This document shows, piece by piece, positions 35,169-43,896 of a DNA stretch of 64,000 nt (within the stretch, counting starts at the first letter, position 1; each line of letters opens with the position of its first letter). The position numbers were made by a program, and so were the translations under genes. The notes below the pieces were generated by a model. It did no database searches. It was not told the origin of the DNA and saw nothing but the letters and a program-made list of their open reading frames with translations. The DNA comes from WHSW01 sp963828755 (lineage in GTDB: Bacteria; Actinomycetota; Thermoleophilia; Solirubrobacterales; 70-9): the NCBI GenBank assembly GCA_963828755.1, contig CAWHFY010000013.1, positions 128,440 through 192,439 of the forward strand, in the 5' to 3' direction.

Positions 35169-35645
35169 ATGCCGATCGAGTATCGCTTCCTGACCACCTG
35201 GCTGCTCGAGTCGCCGCGCGAGCCGGTCTGGGACGCGATCTATGATCAGCGCGCCTGGCCGACCTGGTGGCGCGGGGTCACCGACGTGGTCGAGCTCGAC
35301 CCCGGCGACGAGATCGGCGTCGGCTCGCACTCGCGCCTCACCTGGCGCTCGAAGCTGCCGTACGACCTCGTGTTCGAGGCGAAGACCCGCACGGTCGAGA
35401 AGCCGCGGCTGATCGAGGCCGACGCGTTCGGGGAGCTCGCCGGGCACGGGCGCTGGCGCCTGTTCGAGCAGGGCGGGGTGACCGCTGTCCTCTACGAGTG
35501 GAACGTCCACACGACCAAGGGCTGGATGAACGCGCTCGCGCCGCTGCTGCGCGGCGCCTTCGCCTGGAACCACAACTGGGTGATGCGAAACGGCGGCACC
35601 GGGATCGCCGAGCTGCTCGGCTGCCGGTTGCTGGCGCTCGACTGA
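35169..35645 (+). CDS. SRPBCC/polyketide cyclase-like protein
   Basis: A 158-residue START/Bet v1-fold protein. TTWLLESPREPVWDAIYDQR and WPTWWRGVTDVVELDPGDEIG are the typical opening strand-helix. GRWRLFEQGGVTAVLYEWNV and a C-terminal helix (GWMNALAPLLRGAFAWNHNW) close the hydrophobic pocket. Ligand unknown. It is the last gene before the groES promoter region, and its stop is about 65 bp from the CIRCE element. Confidence 0.8.
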   Translation: MPIEYRFLTTWLLESPREPVWDAIYDQRAWPTWWRGVTDVVELDPGDEIGVGSHSRLTWRSKLPYDLVFEAKTRTVEKPRLIEADAFGELAGHGRWRLFEQGGVTAVLYEWNVHTTKGWMNALAPLLRGAFAWNHNWVMRNGGTGIAELLGCRLLALD

Positions 35646-35710
35646 TCTGAGTCTTCGCGGCTTAGATACCTGCCGTTCTCGGGCCCTTGCGGTACACTCC
35701 GTCCGAACTC

Positions 35711-35737
35711 TTGGCACTCTCATGTGTAGAGTGCCAA
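35711..35737 (+). promoter_or_regulatory. CIRCE operator of groES-groEL
   Basis: A perfect inverted repeat TTGGCACTC-N9-GAGTGCCAA, matching the CIRCE consensus TTAGCACTC-N9-GAGTGCTAA with symmetric A-to-G and T-to-C changes. It lies 47 bp before the groES ATG. A TACACT at 35692-35697 may be the -10. HrcA repression of the chaperonin operon is the established role. Confidence 0.95.
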
Positions 35738-35784
35738 GCCCGGTCTTCTGGAAGCGAATACGCAAACTACTGGAGGTAGAACGG

Positions 35785-36075
35785 ATGAATCTGAAGCCCC
35801 TCGGCGATCGCTTGATCGTCAAGGCCATTGAGGAGGAAGAGACGACCGCGAGCGGCATCGTCCTTCCCGAGACCGCCAAGGAGAAGCCCCAGAAGGGCAC
35901 CGTGATCGCTGTCGGAGACGGCGCCTGGGACGAGGACGGCGAGAAGCGGATCCCGCTCGACGTCGCCGAGGGCGACGAGGTCCTCTACAGCAAGTACGGC
36001 GGCACCGAGATCAAGGTCGACGGTGATGACCTGCTGGTGCTGCGCGAGTCCGACGTCCTCGCCAAGGTCGTCTGA
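35785..36075 (+). CDS. groES: Co-chaperonin GroES
   Basis: The 96-residue lid of the chaperonin. LKPLGDRLIVKAIEEEETTA, the mobile loop around ASGIVLPETAKEKPQ, GTVIAVGDGAWDE and GDEVLYSKYGGTEIK are the standard family segments. ATG 35785 is preceded by TGGAGGT at about 35771-35777. It is transcribed under the CIRCE element and is followed 39 bp later by groEL. Confidence 0.97.
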   Translation: MNLKPLGDRLIVKAIEEEETTASGIVLPETAKEKPQKGTVIAVGDGAWDEDGEKRIPLDVAEGDEVLYSKYGGTEIKVDGDDLLVLRESDVLAKVV

Positions 36076-36114
36076 ACCCCCGCACTCACTTAGGAACTAC
36101 AGGAGGAATTGAAC

Positions 36115-37747
<1,633 letters not shown>

Positions 37748-37778
37748 CGACGTCCCCTTCTGGGACGCGTACTTCAAG

Positions 37779-37815
37779 AGGCCCGGGCCGCATGGCTCGG
37801 GCCTCTTTTGTTTGA
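37779..37815 (+). terminator. Rho-independent terminator after groEL
   Basis: A 13-bp stem, AGAGGCCCGGGCC at 37779-37791 with GGCTCGGGCCTCT at 37796-37808 (one G-T pair), and a GCAT loop, followed by TTTTGTTT. It is the clearest intrinsic terminator in the window. Confidence 0.93.
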
Positions 37816-37859
37816 CCGTTCGCCTCGCGCGACAGATTCGACTATCTGAGCCGGCGCCT

Positions 37860-38741
37860 TTAGCCGAGCACGGCGCCCATCGGCTTCGGCTCGACCCCGA
37901 GCGCCTCGGCGTCGGCGGTGCCGCGCTCGGAGACCATCGGAACCTCCATCAGCTCGGCCTCCTCCCAGGTCGCGAAGACCGCGTCGCCGACCAGCCGGCG
38001 CAGCCCGGCGAGTCCGTAGTGCACCAGGCCCAGCGGGACGTGCATCAGCGGCCGATCCCGGCCTGAAGCGTGCGCGATCAGCCTCGCGATCTGGTCGTAG
38101 GTGAGCCGCTGTGGGCCGGCCAGCTCGAGCCGGCGGGTCCCGCCGTCGCCCTGCGCCAGTTCAGCGACTATGCAGTCGGCGACGTCGCCGGCCCAGATCG
38201 GCTCGTACGCCGCCTCGCCCTCGCCGGAGATCGGGACCGCCGGCAGCAGCGTCAGGCGCCGCATCGTCGTCACCCAGGGGTCGTTGCGGTCATAGACGAT
38301 CGAGGGGGCGAAGACGGTCGCGTCGAGGTCCGCGTCGAGGACGGCGCGCTCGGCCAGTGCCTTGGCGCGAAAGAACCGGGTCCGCTGGAACTCGGTCGCG
38401 CCGAGCGCGGAGAAGAAGACGAAGCGGCCGACGCCGGCGCGCTCGGCGGCGCGGAGCAGGCGGGCGGTTGCGAGCCCGTTGAGCTCCTCGACCCGGGCCC
38501 GGGGCTGGTCGCGGATCGCGGCGGCGAGATGGACGACCGTGTCGGCGCCGCGCAGCGCCTGGCGAGCGACCCGCGGGTCGCCGAGCTCGACCAGGTCTCC
38601 GAGCGCGATCCGCACCTCGACCCGCAAGCGCCCGAGCTTGCGCGGGTCGCGGGTCAGAGCGCGGACCTCCTCGCCGCGCTCGAGCAGTTTCGGCAGCAGC
38701 GCCTGCCCAACCGTCCCCGTTGCGCCCGTGACTAGGATCAT
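37860..38741 (-). CDS. NAD(P)-binding atypical SDR (NmrA/NDUFA9-like)
   Basis: A 293-residue atypical short-chain dehydrogenase-like protein. ILVTGATGTVGQALLPKLL is the Rossmann motif with Thr-Gly-x-x-Gly, followed by VRALTRDPRKLGRL, VVHLAAAIRDQPR and RFVFFSALGA. It lacks the YxxxK catalytic pair of classical SDRs, so it may be a regulatory or structural NAD(P)-binding protein. Members often relate to quinone or respiratory complex I accessory subunits. ATG 38741 is divergent from the ferredoxin gene, with TAGAAT at 38754-38759 as a likely -10 for the ferredoxin. Confidence 0.85.
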   Translation of the reverse strand: MILVTGATGTVGQALLPKLLERGEEVRALTRDPRKLGRLRVEVRIALGDLVELGDPRVARQALRGADTVVHLAAAIRDQPRARVEELNGLATARLLRAAERAGVGRFVFFSALGATEFQRTRFFRAKALAERAVLDADLDATVFAPSIVYDRNDPWVTTMRRLTLLPAVPISGEGEAAYEPIWAGDVADCIVAELAQGDGGTRRLELAGPQRLTYDQIARLIAHASGRDRPLMHVPLGLVHYGLAGLRRLVGDAVFATWEEAELMEVPMVSERGTADAEALGVEPKPMGAVLG

Positions 38742-38831
38742 CCCCGAGCACTCTAGAATGCTGCGCCCGGGCCGACCGCGTGGCTCAACAGCGACCCCGA
38801 ACGACCAGTACCACCAGAAAGGGCAAAGACC

Positions 38832-39095
38832 TTGGCTTACGTCATCGCCGAACCCTGCATCGGGCAGAAGGACAACTCCTGCGTCGAGGTGTGTCCGGTC
38901 GACTGCATCCACCCGACTCCTGACGAGCCCGACTACGAGGGCGTCGAGCAGCTTTACATCGATCCCGACGAGTGCATCGACTGCGACGCCTGCGTCGAGG
39001 CCTGCCCGGTCGACGCCTGCTTCGCCGAGGACCAGCTTCCGGAGGAGTGGTCCAAGTACACGGCGATCAACGCCGAGTACTTCTCGGGCAAGTGA
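38832..39095 (+). CDS. fdxA: 7Fe-8S ferredoxin
   Basis: An 87-residue electron carrier of the 3Fe-4S/4Fe-4S type. Cys9, Cys17, Cys21 and Cys25, then Cys48, Cys51, Cys54 and Cys58 (EPCIGQKDNSCVEVCPVDCI and ECIDCDACVEACPVD), match the FdxA pattern in which C-x7-C spacing replaces a normal CxxC and holds the 3Fe cluster. The start is TTG 38832 with a purine-rich AAAGGGCAAAG upstream. It probably serves ferredoxin-dependent oxidoreductases or P450s; none is adjacent. Confidence 0.93.
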   Translation: MAYVIAEPCIGQKDNSCVEVCPVDCIHPTPDEPDYEGVEQLYIDPDECIDCDACVEACPVDACFAEDQLPEEWSKYTAINAEYFSGK

Positions 39096-39114
39096 GCCGG
39101 GTCTGAGCCGCCGC

Positions 39115-39919
39115 TCAGGAGCGGCGGGCGCGCAGCGAGTACATCAGCGGCAGCTTCGGCGTGCCGGCTCGGCGTAGACGACCGTGCGCGAGTCATCCGC
39201 GGCCTGACAGGATGGCCAAGCGCGGGAAAGAGCGTGTAGTCGTGCTCGTTGAACGAGCTCGAGTCGCAGGCCGGCGCCAAGCACCGACGGCGACGACGTC
39301 GGAGATCGGGTGCGCCCACTCGTCGTTGCGTTGCTGCGCAGTCTGCACCTCGAGGTCGGCGTAGCTGCCCGTTCGCCGTCGTCGAACCTGATGCCCTCGG
39401 GGTCGTGGAAGTAGTCGAGGCGAGCTCAGGTCGTCGTCCGCGAAGACCCGGTGAAGGGGTGGAACTCGCCAGGTAAAGAATCCCGCCGTCTCGAGCAAGG
39501 AGGCGACGACGCTCCGCCCACCGCGCCAGGTCGGGGAGCCAGTTGAGCGCCCCGAGCCCGGTGTAGACGACGTCGAACCGCTCGCCATCGAGCGCCGCGA
39601 CCGCGTCGTAGACGTCGGCGGGACGAAGCTGCCGTCGAGCCCGGTCTCGCCGGCGAGCTCGTTGCCGGCTGCAACCGCGGGCTCGGAGAAGTCGAGCCCG
39701 ACGACCGACGCCCCGCGCCGCGCCCAGGACATCGAGTCAAGGCCGAAGTGACACTGCAGATGAGCGAGCCGCTTGCCGGCGACGTCGCCGACCTCCTCGA
39801 TCTCGAACGGCCTCAGCGCCGGCGCCGGCCTTGAAGCCTTCGACGTCGTAGAAGTCGCTGTCGATGTGGATCGGGACCCGTTCGTCCCACCAGGCGGTTG
39901 AGCTCGCGACGCTCGTCAC
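39115..39919 (-). pseudogene. Class I SAM methyltransferase, multiple frame breaks
   Basis: From ATG 39919 the sequence reads AWWDERVPIHIDSDFYDVEG. In later frames it reads LAHLQCHFGLDSMSWARRGA (SAM loop), VVGLDFSEPAVAAGNEL, FHPFTRVFADDD, TAQQRNDEWAHPISDVV and FNEHDYTLFP, ending KLPLMYSLRARRS and TGA at 39115. These segments are collinear with an intact methyltransferase of about 268 residues, but at least six frame changes are needed over 800 bp. It is either a decayed gene or a low-quality patch. It is convergent with fdxA, 19 bp away, and ends 7 bp before mrp in the opposite reading order. Confidence 0.7.
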
Positions 39920-39925
39920 GGCGGC

Positions 39926-41083
39926 TCAGGCCTGGACCTGGACGACCGGCAGCTCGGTGCCGCCGATCGGCGGTGGCGCCGGCGCGGTCGGCGTCTCGGC
40001 CTGCATCACCGGGAGCTCCTGCGGAGTCGCGGCGATGATCCCGCGGGCGGCCTGGCGGATCGCCACCGAGGCGGGTGCGTCCGGATCGCTCAGCACGAGC
40101 GGCTCGCCGGTGTCGGCGTGCACGCGCAGATCCTCGGACAGCGGCACCTTGCCGAGCAGCGGCACGTCGAGGTCGTCGGCGAGCAGCTGACCGCCGCCCT
40201 CGCCGAAGATCGTGAAGCGCTGGCCGTCGGGGGTCGTGAAGCCGGACATGTTCTCGATCACCCCGAGCACCTCGAGGTCGACCTTCCCGGCCATGTCGGC
40301 GGCGCGGCGGGCGACCGACTGGGCGGCGGGCTGCGGCGTCGTGACGATGATCACCCGAGCCTGCGGGAGCAGTTGGGCGAGGGTCATCGAGACGTCTCCG
40401 GTTCCCGGCGGCAGATCGAGCAGCAGGTAGTCGAGCTCGTCCCAGGCGACGTCCTCGAGGAACTGCTGGATCGCCTTGTGAAGCATCGGGCCGCGCCAGA
40501 CGACGGCGGCGTTCGACTCGAGGAAGAAGCCGATCGACATCACCTTGATGCCGGCCGGGTTGAGCATCGGCAGGATCTTGCGCTCTGCGTTGACGTCGGG
40601 CTTACCGTCGACCCCGAGCATGCGCGGGATCGAGTAGCCGTAGACGTCGGCGTCGAGGGCGCCGGCTGAGTGGCCCTCGGCCTGCAGCGCGGCGGCGAGG
40701 TTCGCCGTCATCGTCGACTTGCCGACGCCGCCCTTGCCGGAGGCGATGCAGATCACGTTCTTGACCGCGGCGAGGGCGCCCTCGGGGAGCCCGCCGGGGC
40801 GGCCGAGCGCCTGCTGGAGGCGGCCTTTCTCCTCGTCGCTGAGGACGTCGAAGCCGACCCCGACCTCGGTGACGCCGTCGAGCGCCGCGACGTTGGAGGC
40901 GACCGCCTGCTGGAAGTGGTTGCGGATCGGGCAGCCGGCGGTGGTCAGCGAGACGACGACCTCGACCTTGCCGGTCTCGAAGATCTCGATCGAGCGCACC
41001 ATGCCGAGGTCGACGATCGACCGCCGCAGCTCCGGGTCGATCACGGCGCGCAGCGCGTCGGTGACTTGGTCCTTCGTAGGCAT
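39926..41083 (-). CDS. mrp: Mrp/ApbC-type Fe-S cluster carrier ATPase
   Basis: A 385-residue P-loop ATPase that carries and transfers iron-sulfur clusters. The N-terminal MIP18/DUF59 domain (DALRAVIDPELRRSIVDLGM, TAGCPIRNHFQ) precedes the deviant Walker A ICIASGKGGVGKSTMTANLA at about residue 112, DADVYGYSIPRML, LLLDLPPGTGDVSMTLAQLL and VIENMSGF. The CxxC cluster ligands usual near the C terminus (FGEGGGQ region) are not obvious, as is common in actinobacterial Mrp. ATG 41083. A Pro/Val-rich C-terminal tail is present. Confidence 0.93.
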   Translation of the reverse strand: MPTKDQVTDALRAVIDPELRRSIVDLGMVRSIEIFETGKVEVVVSLTTAGCPIRNHFQQAVASNVAALDGVTEVGVGFDVLSDEEKGRLQQALGRPGGLPEGALAAVKNVICIASGKGGVGKSTMTANLAAALQAEGHSAGALDADVYGYSIPRMLGVDGKPDVNAERKILPMLNPAGIKVMSIGFFLESNAAVVWRGPMLHKAIQQFLEDVAWDELDYLLLDLPPGTGDVSMTLAQLLPQARVIIVTTPQPAAQSVARRAADMAGKVDLEVLGVIENMSGFTTPDGQRFTIFGEGGGQLLADDLDVPLLGKVPLSEDLRVHADTGEPLVLSDPDAPASVAIRQAARGIIAATPQELPVMQAETPTAPAPPPIGGTELPVVQVQA

Positions 41084-41258
41084 GGGTTCATTCAAGCAGG
41101 CGCCGGCCCCGATCGGTGGGGATGTCGCCCGAAATGCGATCGACCGGCGGTGAGGCCGGCCGATCGCGGGAGGAGAGGATGCGGTTCTGCCCGCGAGAAA
41201 TGGTGCGGACAGCTTCACCGGGCTCGCCGCCTCTCGAGGCGGCCCGGGTTAAGCGGCG

Positions 41259-41775
41259 CTACGAGAGGGCCGGGACCCGCTCCTGCACGGCCGTGCGAGC
41301 CTTCTTCAGCTGGCTCTCGGCCTTGGTGCGGTTCTCCTTGACGGCCTTCTCGACCTCGCGGCGGTTCTCCTTGACGGCCTTCTCGACCTCGCGGCGACGG
41401 CTCTTGACCTCACGCTCGACCTTGGTCCGCGTGGAGCGCACGCGCTGGTTGGCCTTGCGGCGGGCCTGGCCGCCACGACGCTCGAACCTGTTGAGCTCGC
41501 GGGTGACCTGGGTGCGCAGGCTCTTCAGCTCGCGCTCGCGCTTGGCATCGGTCGACCAGGGCTCGATCGCGTCCTCGACGCGGTCGCGCAGGGTCAGGGC
41601 GGCGCCGACGGGGACGTCGACGGCGCGCTCGGCGACCGAGACGACGATCGAAACGGCGCCGTGACGGGCCTTGGTGACGCCCTCCTTGACCTGAGCCGTG
41701 TCGCTCCGCGGCGTGCTCGTCGTGCGTGGGCTTGGTCTTCGTGGTGCTGGTGGTGTTCTTGGCGGTGGTGGCCAT
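41259..41775 (-). CDS. Lys/Arg/Glu-rich coiled-coil protein, one frame break
   Basis: A 171-residue basic protein. After a Thr/Lys-rich start (MATTAKNTTSTTKTKPTHDE) one base must be ignored near 41700. It then reads VKEGVTKARHGAVSIVVSVA, a segment of moderate hydrophobicity, ERELKSLRTQVTRELNRFER, and a C-terminal helix with two exact copies of the 11-residue repeat REVEKAVKENR. An 11-residue period is a hendecad coiled coil. The family is unknown; heparin-binding or DNA-binding proteins have similar composition. It is preceded by a GTAAG/CTTAC palindrome and a LexA-like box, and has GAGGGG as a weak ribosome-binding site. Confidence 0.7.
41328..41393 (-). repeat. Two perfect 33-bp tandem copies in the coiled-coil gene
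   Basis: Copies at 41328-41360 and 41361-41393 are identical and encode the 11-residue hendecad twice. Identity at all codon third positions points to recent duplication rather than protein-level selection alone. Confidence 0.85.
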
Positions 41776-41841
41776 GATTGGTCTCAACCCCTCGTGTGTC
41801 TCGTAAGTTCCTTACAGCTAATGATGTTCACTCTAGCAAAG

Positions 41842-41855
41842 CGAACACCTGTTTG
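41842..41855. promoter_or_regulatory. LexA-like box upstream of the coiled-coil gene
   Basis: CGAACACCTGTTTG matches the Gram-positive SOS box CGAAC-N4-GTTCG with one mismatch. It lies 67-80 bp upstream of ATG 41775 and near a possible -10. It is a candidate only. Confidence 0.4.
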
Positions 41856-41889
41856 TACTCCAGCAGGCGGACCTGGTTACACGCGCCGT

Positions 41890-41940
41890 GGTCGACGGGT
41901 TGATTACGCCAGAGGGGGCAACGTTTTCAACCCGTCGGCG
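41890..41940 (+). repeat. 51-bp palindromic element, copy B (end of zincin gene)
   Basis: Stem GTCGACGGGTTGA (41891-41903) with TCAACCCGTCGGC (41927-41939) around a 23-nt loop, with one mismatch. It aligns to copy A (9781-9731, minus) at 43 of 51 positions with no gap. The right arm supplies the last codons and the TGA of the zincin gene on the minus strand. Confidence 0.85.
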
Positions 41941-43015
41941 ATGGGGCGGCGTGGCGCTCGAGCCAGCGCTCGGGGTCCAGGAGCTCGGCGGCGCTGGGTA
42001 GGCGGTCCGCCGAGCTCCACAGTGTCTGCAGCGCCGCGTCGCCGCCGGTCGCGGCGATCGCATCGCAGAACGCCTTGCCCTGCTCGTACTGGCGCAGCTT
42101 CAGGTCCATGCCGAGCAGCCGCGCGAGCAGGTCGCCGAGGCCGCCGCGGCGGCCTCGGCGCGCGTCCAGCCGGGTCCGCAGCGCGGCCAGCTCGCCGCCA
42201 TCGTCCGCGACGCAGGCGTCCATCACGTGTTCTGCGTGCCCCTCGATCACCGACATCGTCGCCTGCAGCCGGTCGAGCCGCGCTTGCTGCTCAGGCTGCG
42301 CAAGCGTGCGTGCGAGCTCGCCGCGCAGCAGCGAACGGACCACCGCGCGCGGCTCGCGCAGCAGCCGCTTGGCGAGCGTCGCGATGCTCTGCGCGTCGAA
42401 CCCGGCGGCCGCGTCCTCGATCAGCCCGCCGGCGAGGCCGCGCATGTGCGGGGCGAGCCACTCGACCTGCTCGAACTGGATCACGTGAGTGGTCTCGTGC
42501 AGGGCGACCCACCGCAGGAAGAGCTCGCGCTCGGCGCCGAGCTCGTCGCGGACGCGGTCCATGTTCTCGCCGACGATCAGCAGCCGGGCCGGCCGGGGCG
42601 GGCCGATCAGGGCGACGTCGTACTGGCCGAGGACCCGTCGCGCCGCGTAGCCGGCCGCGACCCCGACCTCGGCTCCGAGCGCCGCGCCGACGGCGCGGAG
42701 GGCGATCGCGCCGAGCGGGCCGGGCAGGCGGAGGTCGCCGGCGATGCCGCGCTCGAGCGGCGCGGCGGCCTCGGCGAGGGTCGCGAGCGCGTTCGCCGCC
42801 CAGCCGCGGCGGTCGACGAGCTCGGCGACCGGCGGGGAGCCCACGTCGCCGAGGCGTGCGTAGGCCGCGGCGGTCTCGATCGCGCGCTCACACGCGAGCT
42901 CGACCTCGGCCGCCGTGTAGGGGTCGACCGCGCGCTGGCCGCCTCGGCCGGGCACGCCGGCGATCACGGCTCCGGCGGCCCGCTCGCCGATGCCCCAGTC
43001 GACGATCCCGCTCAC
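41927..43015 (-). CDS. Zincin-like metallopeptidase, DUF2342 / F420-associated family
   Basis: A 362-residue protein of the actinobacterial family annotated as zinc-dependent metalloprotease or F420 biosynthesis-associated uncharacterised protein. The zinc motif HETTH is at 173-177 (LRWVALHETTHVIQFEQVEW), followed by DRLQATMSVIEGHAEHVMDA, which supplies further ligands. GTG 43015 overlaps the upstream phosphatase stop (GTGA), so the two are translationally coupled. The C-terminal codons SPTG and the stop are encoded by the arm of a mobile-looking palindrome, so the original C terminus may have differed. Substrate unknown. Confidence 0.88.
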   Translation of the reverse strand: MSGIVDWGIGERAAGAVIAGVPGRGGQRAVDPYTAAEVELACERAIETAAAYARLGDVGSPPVAELVDRRGWAANALATLAEAAAPLERGIAGDLRLPGPLGAIALRAVGAALGAEVGVAAGYAARRVLGQYDVALIGPPRPARLLIVGENMDRVRDELGAERELFLRWVALHETTHVIQFEQVEWLAPHMRGLAGGLIEDAAAGFDAQSIATLAKRLLREPRAVVRSLLRGELARTLAQPEQQARLDRLQATMSVIEGHAEHVMDACVADDGGELAALRTRLDARRGRRGGLGDLLARLLGMDLKLRQYEQGKAFCDAIAATGGDAALQTLWSSADRLPSAAELLDPERWLERHAAPSPTG

Positions 43016-43869
43016 GCCGACCCCGGTGCGGCGGCGCGCTGGACCTCGAGCAGCGTCCCGAGCATCTCCTCGTCGAGGCCGGCGGCGATCGGGAAGCGCT
43101 CGTCGAGGTCGAGCGCCACATCGTGTGCCAGCCGCGACCCGAACTTGACCGAGGCGCCGGCCTCGCGGGCGATCAGCTGGGCGGCCGCGACGTCGACCGA
43201 GCGGCTCGGCCGCGCGCTGAGCATGCCGTCGAAGCGCGCGGCGGCGACGTAACAGAGGCTGATCGCGAGCGAGCCGACCGCTCTGCAGCGATACGCCTTG
43301 CCCTCGAGGCCGGCGACGATCGGCGTGATCAGCTCCGGCTTGGTCGCCTCCAGCCCGACGACCTCGAGTCCGAAATCGGGGCCGACCGCCAGCAGCGGCT
43401 CGCCGTCGAGCGTGGCCCCGGCGTCGCGGGCTGCGACGAAGTCCTCGTCGGCGCCGAAGTCGTGGACGAACGCGAAGTCGACCTCGCCCATCGTCGGGCC
43501 GGACGCGACCGCGATGCTCAGCGCGAAGCTGGGCATCGTGCGGCGGGCGTTGAGCGAGCCGTCGATCGGGTCGATCACCACTCGCGCTGGCTCCGAGCCA
43601 TCGCCGAAGAGCTGCTCGCCGCGCTCCTCGGAGACGGCGGTGAAGCGCGCCCCCTGTGCGTGCAGGGCCTCGAGCTCGGCGAACACGATCGCCTCGGCGT
43701 CGCGGTCGATCACCAGGGTCCGGTCGCCGCCCTCGCCGACGCCGACGTACTCCGTCCGCGCGCTGATCGAGCGGACGCGTGCGAACATCTCCGCCTGGGC
43801 CGCGACCATCCGCCGACAGGCTTCGAGCCAGGCGTCGACGGGCGCTCCGGCGGCTTCGGTGACGGCCAT
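43012..43869 (-). CDS. Inositol monophosphatase family protein
   Basis: A 285-residue phosphatase of the IMPase fold. Glu in FTAVSEERGEQL and VVIDPIDGSLNARRTMPSFA are the first metal site. The second site is SVDVAAAQLIAREAGASVKF, where the usual W-D is SVDVAAA. The second site thus departs from the canonical WD motif, which may reflect substrate differences. ATG 43869. It overlaps the zincin gene by 4 bp and is divergent from the helicase-nuclease gene by 27 bp. A frame-damaged relative is at 4.7-5.5 kb. Confidence 0.88.
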   Translation of the reverse strand: MAVTEAAGAPVDAWLEACRRMVAAQAEMFARVRSISARTEYVGVGEGGDRTLVIDRDAEAIVFAELEALHAQGARFTAVSEERGEQLFGDGSEPARVVIDPIDGSLNARRTMPSFALSIAVASGPTMGEVDFAFVHDFGADEDFVAARDAGATLDGEPLLAVGPDFGLEVVGLEATKPELITPIVAGLEGKAYRCRAVGSLAISLCYVAAARFDGMLSARPSRSVDVAAAQLIAREAGASVKFGSRLAHDVALDLDERFPIAAGLDEEMLGTLLEVQRAAAPGSA

Positions 43870-43896
43870 GCGGGCCCATGCTAGACACTGGTCTCG

